Assembly (NCBI RefSeq): GCF_004683865.2
Contig: NZ_CP040765.1
Coordinates: 246,432-310,431, forward strand
DNA: 64,000 bases
From: Paracoccus liaowanqingii
GTDB taxonomy: Bacteria > Pseudomonadota > Alphaproteobacteria > Rhodobacterales > Rhodobacteraceae
Direction: 5' to 3'
The position numbers and the translations under genes are program-made. Position 1 is the first letter of the stretch. The number at the start of each line of letters is the position of its first letter. The notes under the pieces were generated by a model. That model made no database searches. It was not told the origin of the DNA and saw only the letters and a program-made list of their open reading frames with translations. Below are positions 6,937-15,676 of the stretch, piece by piece.

Positions 6937-8620
6937 GTAAGCGGGGCAAATTTCCGGGCAGCTCAGTTCAGACAGGCTGCCCCGCGACAAGGTCAGGGAG
7001 GAACGGGACGCGTCCAGCCGACTGGTTGAGGCCGAGCCGATCGCCCAGATAAACGAAGAAGGAGATGCCGAGCTTTCGACAGGTCTTCATCAACCCAAGC
7101 ATGACATCGCGGGCCTGGCGGCCATCAATGCTCATTGTGCCGCCTGAGATCCGCCGTTTGGTCACGCAGGCACGCAGGTCGTTTTCCGAGGCATTGGTGT
7201 GGAGTGGAGTTTCCGGCCGCTCCAGCACTTTCAGCAGTTCGTGCTTTCGTCTGTGCAAGCGGGCTAGCAGCTGGTCCAAGTCGTTGTAGCCGGTCAGTTG
7301 CGTGAAGATGTTGTCGAAGCGCTTGGCAAGCATGGGGCAGTCTGCCTCAGCAGGGGTCAGCTTCCAGAGCTTCAGATCTCGATACAGTGTCCAGATCTCG
7401 TCCCGGATCTTCTCGATCTTGCGTGCCTGTTGGGGCGTCTTTGGCATTAGCTTCTGCAGCAGGCGCTCGGCATGTACCCAACACAAGGCATGATTGGGGA
7501 CACGGAACTGCCCGGCATCATCGGACACGACCACCGTGTTTTCCATCAGCCCGTAATGGCGCACCGCGCCCCAGAGGGCGCCCTCGCTGACCTCACGCAG
7601 CAAGGTTCGGTCGAAGACATCTATGCGAAGTGCTACCAGGTGCTCGTACCAGGCCATCTGCGAGGTCAATAAGGTCTTTGGATGGGCGGCAAGATAAGCG
7701 ACGACGTCCGGCGCGACTTTGCGACGGCGCATGTAATCGAGCGCTGCATCGTTGATCACGTAATCCTCGCGACCGGCCCGCAAGAGTGACAGGAAATTCA
7801 GCCGCGACTTCGAGCGGCCTGTCCGAAACACGGTAAAGTCGGCACCGCCGATCTGTGTCGTGATCCCGTCGCGGCGGGCGTGGCGGGCGCCAGTGTCATC
7901 CACGCTGATGAAGGGTGCTGTTGCCAGGCCGGCCCGAAGGACTGCTTGATCCTCTTCGATAAAGCCGTCAAGACGACTGGTCAGGATGCGCACGACCTGC
8001 CGCTTGGAGATTTCCATGCCGATCCCGTTCAGGATCAAGGTCAGCCGTTCCGTCGTGACCTGCCCCTGGGCATGAAGGACAAGACAGAACCGGCGCAGGT
8101 TGGCGCCAAAACCGCCGAGCAGTCCCGCTGGCAACGGTGCGATGATCGTCTTGCCCTCTGGAGTCAGCCAGCGCTCGCGGCGATAACGGACAACTTCGGA
8201 CGAGATCGCCAGCTCACGGACCAGAACTGTCTCGTAGCCTTTGAAGCGCGACCCGGTGGGAGCCTTGGTCGTCAGTACCTCTTCGCGGGTGACACGATCC
8301 CGGTCGCGCTTGGCACCGCGGCGCCGTGATGGACCGCCAGATTTGCGAACTTCGCGTTCCGTAGCCTTCTCCATGCCGGATGGCTTGAAGGGAGGCCGAG
8401 GGGGCAGGTTCTTCAGCCGCGCAATCTCATCGCGCAGTTCCTGGTTCTCCACCTGGAGCGCCGCTTGCGACGTCTCGGCCGTCTCGAGTTGATCGGCGAG
8501 TTGGGACACCTGGTCTTCGAGGGAATGAAGCCGCTGCGACAGATCAATGACGAGCCGACGCAAACTGTCGGCGCTCAGCATCTCAAAGGCATCATCTGAC
8601 GGCAGGCTCATACGATCTTG
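6937..8620 (-). mobile_element. IS66-type element, inverted copy A, transposase-start end lost
   Basis: The terminal repeat near the transposase 3' end is at 6937-6960 (GTAAGCGGGGCAAA...), a variant of the 24-bp repeat (GTAACTGGGGCAGA...) of the copies at 9194 and 10941. The transposase is intact, but upstream of its ATG (8611) the element ends after about 10 bp in a palindromic junction with copy B instead of its own terminal repeat. One-gene IS66 relatives without tnpA/tnpB (ISBst12-like) are known. Confidence 0.75.
6968..8611 (-). CDS. IS66 family (one-gene type) transposase, copy A
   Basis: 547 residues from ATG 8611 (MSLPSDDAFEML), the same length as the copy C protein at 9258. A coiled-coil-like N-terminus precedes LPPRPPFKPSGMEKAT and an IS66-like catalytic core with ISVDDTGARH, VVSDDAGQF and the terminal LHTNASENDLRACVTKRRIS. 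Similar to but clearly diverged from copy C, so it is a related element rather than a recent duplicate. The frame remains open further upstream, but that part belongs to the junction and copy B. Confidence 0.88.
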   Translation of the reverse strand: MSLPSDDAFEMLSADSLRRLVIDLSQRLHSLEDQVSQLADQLETAETSQAALQVENQELRDEIARLKNLPPRPPFKPSGMEKATEREVRKSGGPSRRRGAKRDRDRVTREEVLTTKAPTGSRFKGYETVLVRELAISSEVVRYRRERWLTPEGKTIIAPLPAGLLGGFGANLRRFCLVLHAQGQVTTERLTLILNGIGMEISKRQVVRILTSRLDGFIEEDQAVLRAGLATAPFISVDDTGARHARRDGITTQIGGADFTVFRTGRSKSRLNFLSLLRAGREDYVINDAALDYMRRRKVAPDVVAYLAAHPKTLLTSQMAWYEHLVALRIDVFDRTLLREVSEGALWGAVRHYGLMENTVVVSDDAGQFRVPNHALCWVHAERLLQKLMPKTPQQARKIEKIRDEIWTLYRDLKLWKLTPAEADCPMLAKRFDNIFTQLTGYNDLDQLLARLHRRKHELLKVLERPETPLHTNASENDLRACVTKRRISGGTMSIDGRQARDVMLGLMKTCRKLGISFFVYLGDRLGLNQSAGRVPFLPDLVAGQPV

Positions 8621-8640
8621 GTCTGATTCAAGATCGTATG
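8609..8640. repeat. Head-to-head palindromic junction between IS copies A and B
   Basis: CATACGATCTTG (8609-8620) and CAAGATCGTATG (8629-8640) are perfect 12-bp inverted repeats separated by GTCTGATT. Each arm contains the start codon region of a transposase, one on each strand (ATG 8611 minus, ATG 8638 plus). In copy C the corresponding ATG is preceded by a further 60 bp including the terminal repeat. Here both outer ends are missing, so the two elements were joined through their translation-start regions. Confidence 0.8.
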
Positions 8641-9193
8641 AACCCGCTTTTGGATGATGGATCTGAGCCACTGTCCCCCGACGCCCTGCGTCGGCTCGCT
8701 GTGGATCTGTCGCAACGGTTTGGGGCGCTCGAGGCACAAGTCGCCGACTTGAGAGGCGAGCTCGAGAAATCCGAACTTGCCCGGGCTGCTCTCCAAGCTG
8801 AAAACCAAGTCTTGCGCGACGAGATTGCGCGGCTGAAGAACTTGCCACCGCGCCCCCCTTTCAAGCCGTCCGGCATGGAAAAGGCGACGAACCGTGACCT
8901 TGGCAAGGCAGCAGGGACGGCTCGGCGAAGGGGACCCAAGCGCGACACGGACCGTGTCACGCGTGAAGAGGTGCTGAGAGCCGAGGCTCCGGCAGGATCA
9001 CGCTTCAAGGGCTATGAAACTCTTCTGGTTCGCGAGCTGGTCATGTCTGCCGAACTTGTCCGCTATCGGCGGGAGCGGTGGCTAACGCCGGAGGGCAACA
9101 CAATCATTGCGCCATTGCCGGCGGGATTGATCGGCGGCTTTGGTGCTAACCTGCGCCGGTTCTGCCTTGTCCTTCATGCCCAAGGGCAAGTCA
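8638..9193 (+). pseudogene. IS66 type transposase, truncated copy B
   Basis: Bases 8638-9193 match 9258-9813 almost base for base (about one difference) and encode the first 185 residues (MNPLLDDGSEPLSPDALRRL to CLVLHAQGQV). At 9194 the frame runs into the terminal repeat of copy C and stops at 9246. The rest of copy B is not found after copy C, so it was probably lost by recombination between the homologous 3' halves. Confidence 0.85.
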
Positions 9194-10932
9194 GTAACTG
9201 GGGCAGATTTCCGGGCATGATCGTTGCGCTCTTGATCTCGGTCTGATTCAAGATCGTATGAACCCGCTTTTGGATGATGGATCTGAGCCACTGTCCCCCG
9301 ACGCCCTGCGTCGGCTCGCTGTGGATCTGTCGCAACGGTTTGGGGCGCTCGAGGCACAAGTCGCCGACTTGAGAGGCGAGCTCGAGAAATCCGAACTTGC
9401 CCGGGCTGCTCTCCAAGCTGAAAACCAAGTCTTGCGCGACGAGATTGCGCGGCTGAAGAACTTGCCACCGCGCCCCCCTTTCAAGCCGTCCGGCATGGAA
9501 AAGGCGACGAACCGTGACCTTGGCAAGGCAGCAGGGACGGCTCGGCGAAGGGGACCCAAGCGCGACACGGACCGTGTCACGCGTGAAGAGGTGCTGAGAG
9601 CCGAGGCTCCGGCAGGATCACGCTTCAAGGGCTATGAAACTCTTCTGGTTCGCGAGCTGGTCATGTCTGCCGAACTTGTCCGCTATCGGCGGGAGCGGTG
9701 GCTAACGCCGGAGGGCAACACAATCATTGCGCCATTGCCGGCGGGATTGATCGGCGGCTTTGGTGCTAACCTGCGCCGGTTCTGTCTTGTCCTTCATGCC
9801 CAAGGGCAAGTCACGACGGAGCGGTTGACCTCGATCCTGAACGGGATCGGCATGGAGATCTCCAAGCGGCAGGTCGTGCGGATCCTGACCAGCCGTCTCG
9901 AGGATTTCGTGGCGGAAGATCGGTCGGTTTTGAGGACCGGTTTGGCGACAGCACCTTTCATCAGCGTGGATGACACTGGCGCCCGCCATGCCCGCCGCGA
10001 CGGGATCACGACGCAGATTGGCGGGGCCCGCTTTACCGTGTTTCGGACAGGCCGCTCGAAGTCACGATTGAACTTTCTATCTTTGCTCCAGGCCGGTGGC
10101 GAGGATTACGTCATCAACGACGCAGCGATTGAATACATGCGCCGTCGCAAAGTGGCGCCGGAGGTGGTGGCCAGGCTCGCCGGCCACCCCCAGACCTTAT
10201 TTAAATCACAGATGGCCTGGTATGATCATCTGGTGAGGCTTCCCCTGGATGTCTTCGACCGCACTCTGGTGCGCGAGGTCAGTGAGGCGGCCCTTTGGGG
10301 CGCGGTGCGCCATCACGGGTTGATGGAGAACACAGTGGTCGTGTCCGACGATGCCGGACAGTTCCGTATCGCCAATCATGCCCTGTGCTGGGTCCATTCC
10401 GAGCGGTTGCTGCAAAAGCTGATGCCCAAGGTGCCGCAACAGGCCAAAAAGCTGGAACGAATACGGGATCAGGTTTGGGCGCTCTACCAGGATCTGAAGC
10501 ACTGGAAGCTCACTCCCACAGAGGCGGACCGCCCCATCCTTGCCAAGCGCTTCGACGACATCTTCGGGCAGCGCAGTGGCTACAAGGATCTGGATCAGCT
10601 GCTGGTCCGGCTGCACAGGCGGAAGAATGAGCTGCTGATGGTGCTGGAGCGCCCCGAGATCCCGCTCCACACCAATGCGTCCGAAAACGATCTACGCGCC
10701 TGCGTAACCAAGCGTCGCATCTCGGGCGGCACCATGAGTGCTGATGGCCGCGAGGCCCGTGACGTCATGCTCGGGTTGATGAAGACCTGCCGAAAGCTCG
10801 GCATCTCCTTCTTCGCCTATCTGGGTGACCGGCTCGGCCTCAATGGGCCAGAGAAGCGCGTCCCGTTCCTTCCGGAACTCGTCGTCGTTCGGCCCGCCTG
10901 AACCACACTGCCCGGAAATCTGCCCAAGTTAC
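9194..10932 (+). mobile_element. IS66-type element, complete copy C
   Basis: 1739 bp with 24-bp terminal inverted repeats at 9194-9217 and 10909-10932 (one mismatch; outer bases GTAACT and the right end AGTTAC) and one full-length transposase. It sits inside copy B. The flanking octamers differ (GCAAGTCA left, AATGCCGT right), so no simple target duplication remains; the right flank is instead a variant of the octamer that bounds the whole nest. Confidence 0.85.
9258..10901 (+). CDS. IS66 family (one-gene type) transposase, copy C
   Basis: 547 residues, intact: MNPLLDDGSEPLSPDALRRL, a long alpha-helical N-terminus with leucine-rich spacing, LPPRPPFKPSGMEKAT, ISVDDTGARHARRDG and VVSDDAGQFRIANH in the core, and LHTNASENDLRACVTKRRIS with a downstream MLGLMKTCRKLGISFF helix typical of IS66 TnpC proteins. 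Both terminal repeats are present, so this is the copy most likely to be active and the probable trans-acting source for the deleted derivative at 10941. Confidence 0.9.
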   Translation: MNPLLDDGSEPLSPDALRRLAVDLSQRFGALEAQVADLRGELEKSELARAALQAENQVLRDEIARLKNLPPRPPFKPSGMEKATNRDLGKAAGTARRRGPKRDTDRVTREEVLRAEAPAGSRFKGYETLLVRELVMSAELVRYRRERWLTPEGNTIIAPLPAGLIGGFGANLRRFCLVLHAQGQVTTERLTSILNGIGMEISKRQVVRILTSRLEDFVAEDRSVLRTGLATAPFISVDDTGARHARRDGITTQIGGARFTVFRTGRSKSRLNFLSLLQAGGEDYVINDAAIEYMRRRKVAPEVVARLAGHPQTLFKSQMAWYDHLVRLPLDVFDRTLVREVSEAALWGAVRHHGLMENTVVVSDDAGQFRIANHALCWVHSERLLQKLMPKVPQQAKKLERIRDQVWALYQDLKHWKLTPTEADRPILAKRFDDIFGQRSGYKDLDQLLVRLHRRKNELLMVLERPEIPLHTNASENDLRACVTKRRISGGTMSADGREARDVMLGLMKTCRKLGISFFAYLGDRLGLNGPEKRVPFLPELVVVRPA

Positions 10933-10940
10933 AATGCCGT

Positions 10941-11257
10941 GTAACTGGGGCAGATTTCCGGGCATGATCGTTGCGCTCTTGATCTCGGTCTGATTCAAGA
11001 TCGTATGAACCCGCTTTTGGATGATGGATCTGAGCCACTGTCCTCCGACGCCCTGCACCATGAGTGCTGATGGCCGGGAGGCCCGTGACGTCATGCTGGG
11101 TTGATGAAGACCTGCCGAAAGCTCGGCATCTCCTTCCTCGCCTATCTCGGTGACCGGCTCGGCCTCAGTGGGCCAGCCGCGCGCATCCCGCCCCTTCCAG
11201 AACTCGTCGTCGTTCGGCCCGCCTGAACCACACTGCCCGGAAATCTGCCCCAGTTAC
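10941..11257 (+). mobile_element. 317-bp internally deleted derivative of the IS66-type element (MITE-like)
   Basis: Left terminal repeat 10941-10964 and right repeat 11234-11257 are perfect 24-bp inverted repeats. The first ~115 bp correspond to the element's left end through the transposase start; at about 11056 the sequence jumps to the last ~200 bp of the element (…ACCATGAGTGCTGATGG). No functional ORF remains. It is flanked by AATGCCGT (10933-10940) and GATGCCGT (11258-11265), an 8-bp duplication with one difference. Confidence 0.8.
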
Positions 11258-11265
11258 GATGCCGT
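11258..11265. repeat. Right copy of the 8-bp target duplication bounding the IS66 nest
   Basis: GATGCCGT, identical to 6928-6935. It contains the ATG (11259) of the interrupted gene that follows. Confidence 0.65.
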
Positions 11266-11525
11266 CCCTGACCGATCCCCGGCCCTGGCTTGCCGCACAG
11301 GCGGCTCAAGCCTCTGCACTGGCAGATGCGGCCCGCGATCTCGGGCGGCTGGAGGCCACGTTGCTGGCGCTGCCCGCGGCGGAGGCCGCAGGGGCCTGCG
11401 AACGCCTTGCCCATCTCGAGGTCGAGGCGATGCTGCGGGCGCAGGGGCTGATGCTGGGTCGAGACGAGATCGGCCGCGAACTGATGGAGGCCCGCGCGGC
11501 ATCCGACCCGGAGGCGTTGCGTCTG

Positions 11526-12925
11526 GAGCTATGCGGGATTTTGGGTGACGCGGCCTGATCAAGCGGCGCGGCTTTCGTTGGCGTCCTGCTCGGCGACACC
11601 GTCAGTGAACTTGACGCCTTCGACGACGAGAGGCAACTGGTTTGCGCCCTTCAGTCGTCGCCATTTCTTCGCTGCGGCCTGAACCAGCTTGAACACCATC
11701 AGCTTCGCTGTCTTCTGAGACAACGCGCCTTTGGTTCGGACGGTGCGATGGCGGACGGTCGCGAAGACGCTCTCGATCGGGTTGGACGTGCGCAGGTGGT
11801 CCCAGTGAGCGGCCGGGAAGTCGTAGAAGGCCAGCAGTGCCTCTCGATCCTTGGTCAGGCAGGCGACGGCTTTCTCGTATTTCACGCCATACTTCTCGAC
11901 GAAGGTATTGACGGCGGTCTCTGCCGCCGCGCGGGTCGCGGCTTGCCAGATCTCCCGCAGGTCAGTCTTCACCGCCGGGTGCATCGACTTCGGAAGCTTG
12001 TTCAGGACGTTGGACACCTTGTGGGTCCAACAGCGTTGGTGGCGCGTGTCGGGGAAGATCTCATCCAGCGCCTTCCAGAAGCCAAGGGCACCATCTCCGA
12101 CCGCGAGGTCCGGTGGCGCCGAGAGGCCGCGGGCCCTGAGGTCGACCAGCAGTTCATGCCAGCTCTGCGCGCTCTCGCGGACCCCAACCTGGAACCCCAG
12201 CAGCTCCTTCTTCCCTTCCGGCGTCGCCCCGATGATCACCAGCATGCACTCGGCCTGCGGCTCCATCCGGGCCTGCAGATACACGCCGTCGGCCCAGACA
12301 TAGACGTAGCGCCGGGCCGAGAGGTTTCGGCGTTGCCAGCGGTCATGTTCTGCTTGCCACTCGCCCGTGAGCCGCGAGATCGCTCCTGGCGACAGGTTGG
12401 GCGCATCCGGACCGACCAGCGCGCTCAGAGCCTCCTGGAAGTCTCCAGTCGAGACGCCGCGCAAGTAGAGGACCGGAAGCAGAGCATCAAGGCTAGGCGA
12501 ACGGCGCGCCCACTTCGGAAGAATGCGCGAATTGAACCGGATCTTGTCCTCCGGCGGCGCATCAGCTGCCCGGTCGCGCACCTTCTGTCTCTGCACCGGG
12601 ATAGGGCCGATCCCGGTCTGGATGTTCCGCTCAGGGCCGGTGCCGTGGTGGACAACGCGCTGCCTGCCATCGGGCAGGCGCTCCTCAGCAAACTGCGCGA
12701 CAAAACTCGCGGCCTCAGCCCTGAGTGCCGCTGCCAGCATCTGCCGGGCGCCGTCGCGTGCAATCTCGGTGAGTGGATCAACGACAGATCCGGGCTGGTG
12801 AAGCGGGGTGATCGTGATATCATCTTCCAAGGCGTATCGCTCCTTCGGGAGGTTCTGGCAGGCTTTGACACCCACCACGATACGCCGCCTTCTCAGACCC
12901 CATCACCCAAAATCGGCCATAGCTC
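11526..12925 (-). mobile_element. IS256-family element, copy 1
   Basis: 1400 bp with imperfect terminal inverted repeats beginning GAGCTATG and continuing ...GATTTTGGGTGA at both ends. It is flanked by a perfect 9-bp target duplication, TTGCGTCTG, at 11517-11525 and 12926-12934. The element at 56521-57920 has the same length and the same encoded protein in the opposite orientation. Confidence 0.93.
11559..12830 (-). CDS. IS256-family (Mutator-type) transposase, copy 1
   Basis: About 423 residues from TTG 12830, which has AAGGAG ten bases upstream (first residues MEDDITITPLHQ); a GTG at 12878 would give 439. The DDE core is visible as YVYVWADGVYLQAR, DLAVGDGALGFWKAL and the late Glu in LRTSNPIESVFATVRHRT, with the conserved Cys/His stretch HQRCWTHKVSNVLN. 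No frameshift, so it is probably functional. It interrupts the HTH gene around it. Confidence 0.93.
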   Translation of the reverse strand: MEDDITITPLHQPGSVVDPLTEIARDGARQMLAAALRAEAASFVAQFAEERLPDGRQRVVHHGTGPERNIQTGIGPIPVQRQKVRDRAADAPPEDKIRFNSRILPKWARRSPSLDALLPVLYLRGVSTGDFQEALSALVGPDAPNLSPGAISRLTGEWQAEHDRWQRRNLSARRYVYVWADGVYLQARMEPQAECMLVIIGATPEGKKELLGFQVGVRESAQSWHELLVDLRARGLSAPPDLAVGDGALGFWKALDEIFPDTRHQRCWTHKVSNVLNKLPKSMHPAVKTDLREIWQAATRAAAETAVNTFVEKYGVKYEKAVACLTKDREALLAFYDFPAAHWDHLRTSNPIESVFATVRHRTVRTKGALSQKTAKLMVFKLVQAAAKKWRRLKGANQLPLVVEGVKFTDGVAEQDANESRAA

Positions 12926-13692
12926 TTGCGTCTGGCGCGGTGGGCTGTCCGCCGGCTGGAAGGGCAGGGGGCTTTGATGGACCTGCCGGCCTTTCTGGGG
13001 CTACACCGCCGCGCCGCATCCGATGAGCCATCGGCGACCAGCATGGACCTGCGCCTCCAGGGCAGGGAGTTCGATGGCGCAGCCGATGAGTTCCTGGCGG
13101 CCGTCGATGCCTTCGCGGCGTTGCATCCGCTGGCGCGTGGCCCTGCGGCTCTCGCCCTGTGGCGCATGGCCGAGCTGTCTCCACCGGGGCAGGTGGTTGA
13201 GCCGGCTGTCTGGTCGGCGCGCCACATGGCGGCAGGGGCCGAGGGGCTGCGCTTCGTCCCCTTCGGCCGGCATGGGCGGCGGGTCTGGACCGGCTATGGT
13301 CCGCCCGCGGATCGGCTCGCCACGCATCTTGCCGCGCTGCGCTCCGGTGCACAGGAGGCGCGGTCCCTGATCCTGCGCATCGGGGCCTGGTCCGAGCAGG
13401 CCCGGGCCGCCACCGCCGGCATCAAGGGCGACAACGCCGCCCGGGTCATCGCCGTGCTGGCAGCACGCCCCTTTTGTCTCGGCCATGGAGATGGAGACGC
13501 GCGCCGGCATCAGCCGCCCTACGGCCGAGCGCATGCTGAAGCGCCTGAACGAGCTCGGCCTCACCCGCGAAGTGACCGGCAATCGCAGGTTCAGGCTGTG
13601 GACCGCCCATCTGTGATCGTCACCTCCCCCCGGAAGCCGACGCGCCCCAGGAATGACGACGCGCCGGCGAGCCTGGCGCCGGGCCGGGGGCC

Positions 13693-14640
13693 TCAGCCCG
13701 TCCCGCACGCCTTGCCCGGCCGCAGGGGATAGATGACCTGGCCGTCCTCCTGCCCGCGGGGCCATTGGCCGTCGCGGCGCAGGCGGACCTGGTCCTGCCA
13801 GCCGCGCGGGCTGATGCCGATATGGCGCTTGAAGAGGCGCGAGAAGTAATAGGCATCGGCGAAGCCCAAGCGATGCGCGGTCTCGGCCACCGAACAGCCG
13901 GTCTCGAGGAACTGCATGCCCGTCTCCATCCGCTTGAACTCCTGGTACTTGGCCGGGGTGCTGCCCAGGCTGCGACGGAACTCCCGGCGGAAGTAGTCGG
14001 GATTGTAGGGGGCGGCGGCCACCACGCGCTCGGACAGTCCGGGCTGCAGGCAGTCGGCGGCGATCTGCGCGGCGGCGACGGTGATGGCCATGGACAGGCC
14101 CACGCTGTCGTCCAGCCCCGTGTCGCCGGGCGTGGTCCAGGCGATGAAGGCGTCGTCGATGAACTCGGTCAGCATCACCATGAAGGCATGGTGCATGGCC
14201 AGGGTGGTCGATCCGGCGGGCGCGCTGGCGCGGTAGTGGCGGACCAGCGGCTCCAGCATCGGCCAGCGTGACAGGCGGACCACGCGGCGAAAGCGCATGC
14301 GGCCCAGAAGGTCGTGATGACCGAACAGCTCCAGCCGGAAATGCTGCGCGAGGCCTGTATAGATCCGGGCGGGGTCGGGATTGCTGCCCTGGAACCGGGT
14401 GTTGCCGGGGATCAGCATGGCCATGCCGGGGGTCAGGCGGATGCGTTCGCCCTGCAGGATGTAGTCGCCCGTTCCCTCGAGGCAGATGACCAGGTCGTGG
14501 ACCGCGTTCACCTTGTCGATGGACCAGCTGTGCGAATGCTGCATGCGGATCGCCGAACGGGTCAGCGTCAGGTCCAGCGCACGGGGCGGGATGCCGGCCA
14601 GCACGGCGGCGGGCATCAGGGGCTGTTCGGTTTCGTCCAT
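13693..14640 (-). CDS. AraC family transcriptional regulator
   Basis: 315 residues from ATG 14640 (MDETEQPLMPAAVL). The N-terminal half is a cupin-like sensor domain (HDLVICLEGTGDYILQGERI, MAMLIPGNTRF). The C-terminal two helix-turn-helix units end in the family signature GFADAYYFSRLFKRHIGISP. It is divergent from the ABC transporter and pectinolytic genes that follow and is the likely activator of that operon. The frame is open far upstream, but that part overlaps the transporter genes and has no regulator homology. Confidence 0.9.
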   Translation of the reverse strand: MDETEQPLMPAAVLAGIPPRALDLTLTRSAIRMQHSHSWSIDKVNAVHDLVICLEGTGDYILQGERIRLTPGMAMLIPGNTRFQGSNPDPARIYTGLAQHFRLELFGHHDLLGRMRFRRVVRLSRWPMLEPLVRHYRASAPAGSTTLAMHHAFMVMLTEFIDDAFIAWTTPGDTGLDDSVGLSMAITVAAAQIAADCLQPGLSERVVAAAPYNPDYFRREFRRSLGSTPAKYQEFKRMETGMQFLETGCSVAETAHRLGFADAYYFSRLFKRHIGISPRGWQDQVRLRRDGQWPRGQEDGQVIYPLRPGKACGTG

Positions 14641-14749
14641 CTTTTTCTGCGTTAACGTCAATTCATCTTTGTCATCCAACTGAGATACTAGCAGACCAGA
14701 CCGTGCCTGTCGCGGTCCCTGCCGATCGAATCGAGGGAGGAGCGATTTG

Positions 14750-14800
14750 ATGATGCGATCCGAACATGGCGTCCGCATGCCCAGTTGCGGGGGCTTCTGA
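14750..14800 (+). other. 16-codon upstream reading frame overlapping the permease start
   Basis: ATG 14750 is preceded by GGGAGGAG at good ribosome-binding distance and encodes MMRSEHGVRMPSCGGF, ending at TGA 14798-14800. The TGA overlaps ATG 14800 of the permease (TGATG). This would couple permease translation to the small frame. Alternatively it is a truncated old start region of the permease after a small indel. Confidence 0.4.
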
Positions 14801-15675
14801 TGGAAAGCCCGCGCATCGGACTGGCCTATCTGGCCCCCTATCTGATCGGACTGCTGGTCTTTACCGCGATCCCCTTCCTGGGCTCGCTGTATCTCAGCTT
14901 TACCGACTACAACCTGATCCAGTCGCCGGTCTGGTCCGGGATGGACAATTTCCGAGAGCTGATGAACGACCGCACCTTCATGCGGTCGCTGCGGGTGACG
15001 CTGCTCTACGTGTTCATCACGGTGCCCCTGAAGCTGGCCTTCGCGCTGTTCATCGCGGTGATCCTGAACTATCGCCTGCGCGCCATCGGGTTCTTCCGCA
15101 CCGCCTATTACGTGCCCTCGATCCTGGGCGGGTCCATCGCGATCGCGGTGCTGTGGCGCTACATCTTCGCGGATGCGGGGCTGGTGAACATGGTGCTGAC
15201 CGGCATCGGGCTGGAGCCCGTGAACTGGTTCGGCGATCCGGTCAACGCGCTGTTCACCATCAGCCTGCTGCGCACATGGCAGTTCGGGTCTGCGATGGTG
15301 ATCTTCCTGGCCGCCCTGCAGGCAGTGGACAAGTCGCTCTACGAGGCGGCGGCCATCGACGGCGCGAACAAGTGGCACAGCTTCGTCCACATCACCCTGC
15401 CGCTGATCACGCCGGTCATCTTCTTCAACCTGATCATGCAGATGGTCCAGGCGTTCCAGGAGTTCAACGGACCCTACATCATCACCGGGGGCGGGCCGCT
15501 GAAATCGACCTATCTGCTGCCGCTCTACATCTATGACGAGGCCTTCAAGAACTTCAACATGGGCTATGCCTCGGCCATAGCCTGGGTGCTGTTCCTGATC
15601 ATCATGGTGCTGACCGTGGTCGCGTTCTGGTCCTCGAAGAAGTGGGTCTATTACGCCGGCGACAAGAGGAGCTGA
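14800..15675 (+). CDS. Sugar ABC transporter permease (MalF/UgpA type)
   Basis: About 291 residues from ATG 14800 (MESPRIGLAYLAPYLIGLLV), or 296 from TTG 14785. Six membrane segments are visible and the inner-membrane EAA loop is EAAAIDGANKWHSFVHITLP, which docks the ATPase. It is the first structural gene of a permease-permease-ATPase-binding protein operon; the next gene starts 2 bp after its stop. The neighbouring GH28/GH105 enzymes suggest pectin-derived oligosaccharides as substrate. Confidence 0.9.
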   Translation: MESPRIGLAYLAPYLIGLLVFTAIPFLGSLYLSFTDYNLIQSPVWSGMDNFRELMNDRTFMRSLRVTLLYVFITVPLKLAFALFIAVILNYRLRAIGFFRTAYYVPSILGGSIAIAVLWRYIFADAGLVNMVLTGIGLEPVNWFGDPVNALFTISLLRTWQFGSAMVIFLAALQAVDKSLYEAAAIDGANKWHSFVHITLPLITPVIFFNLIMQMVQAFQEFNGPYIITGGGPLKSTYLLPLYIYDEAFKNFNMGYASAIAWVLFLIIMVLTVVAFWSSKKWVYYAGDKRS

Positions 15676-15676
15676 C

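Larger units (their letters stand above)
11259..13616 (+). pseudogene. Protein with C-terminal helix-turn-helix, split by an IS256-family element and frameshifted
   Basis: Removing 11526-12925 plus one 9-bp duplication joins ASDPEALRL to ARWAVRRLEGQGALMDLPAF in one frame, so the original ORF ran from ATG 11259 across the insertion. A second lesion, an extra T in the CCCCTTTT run near 13474, must be undone to read SAMEMETRAGISRPTAERML and KRLNELGLTREVTGNRRF to TGA 13614-13616. That tail is a clear helix-turn-helix with a wing. The N-terminal part is alpha-helical and Ala-rich with no enzyme motif. It loosely resembles the plasmid-associated DUF1612/HTH type, but I could not confirm a family. 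The IS66 nest also landed on its start codon, so the gene is broken three ways. Confidence 0.7.
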
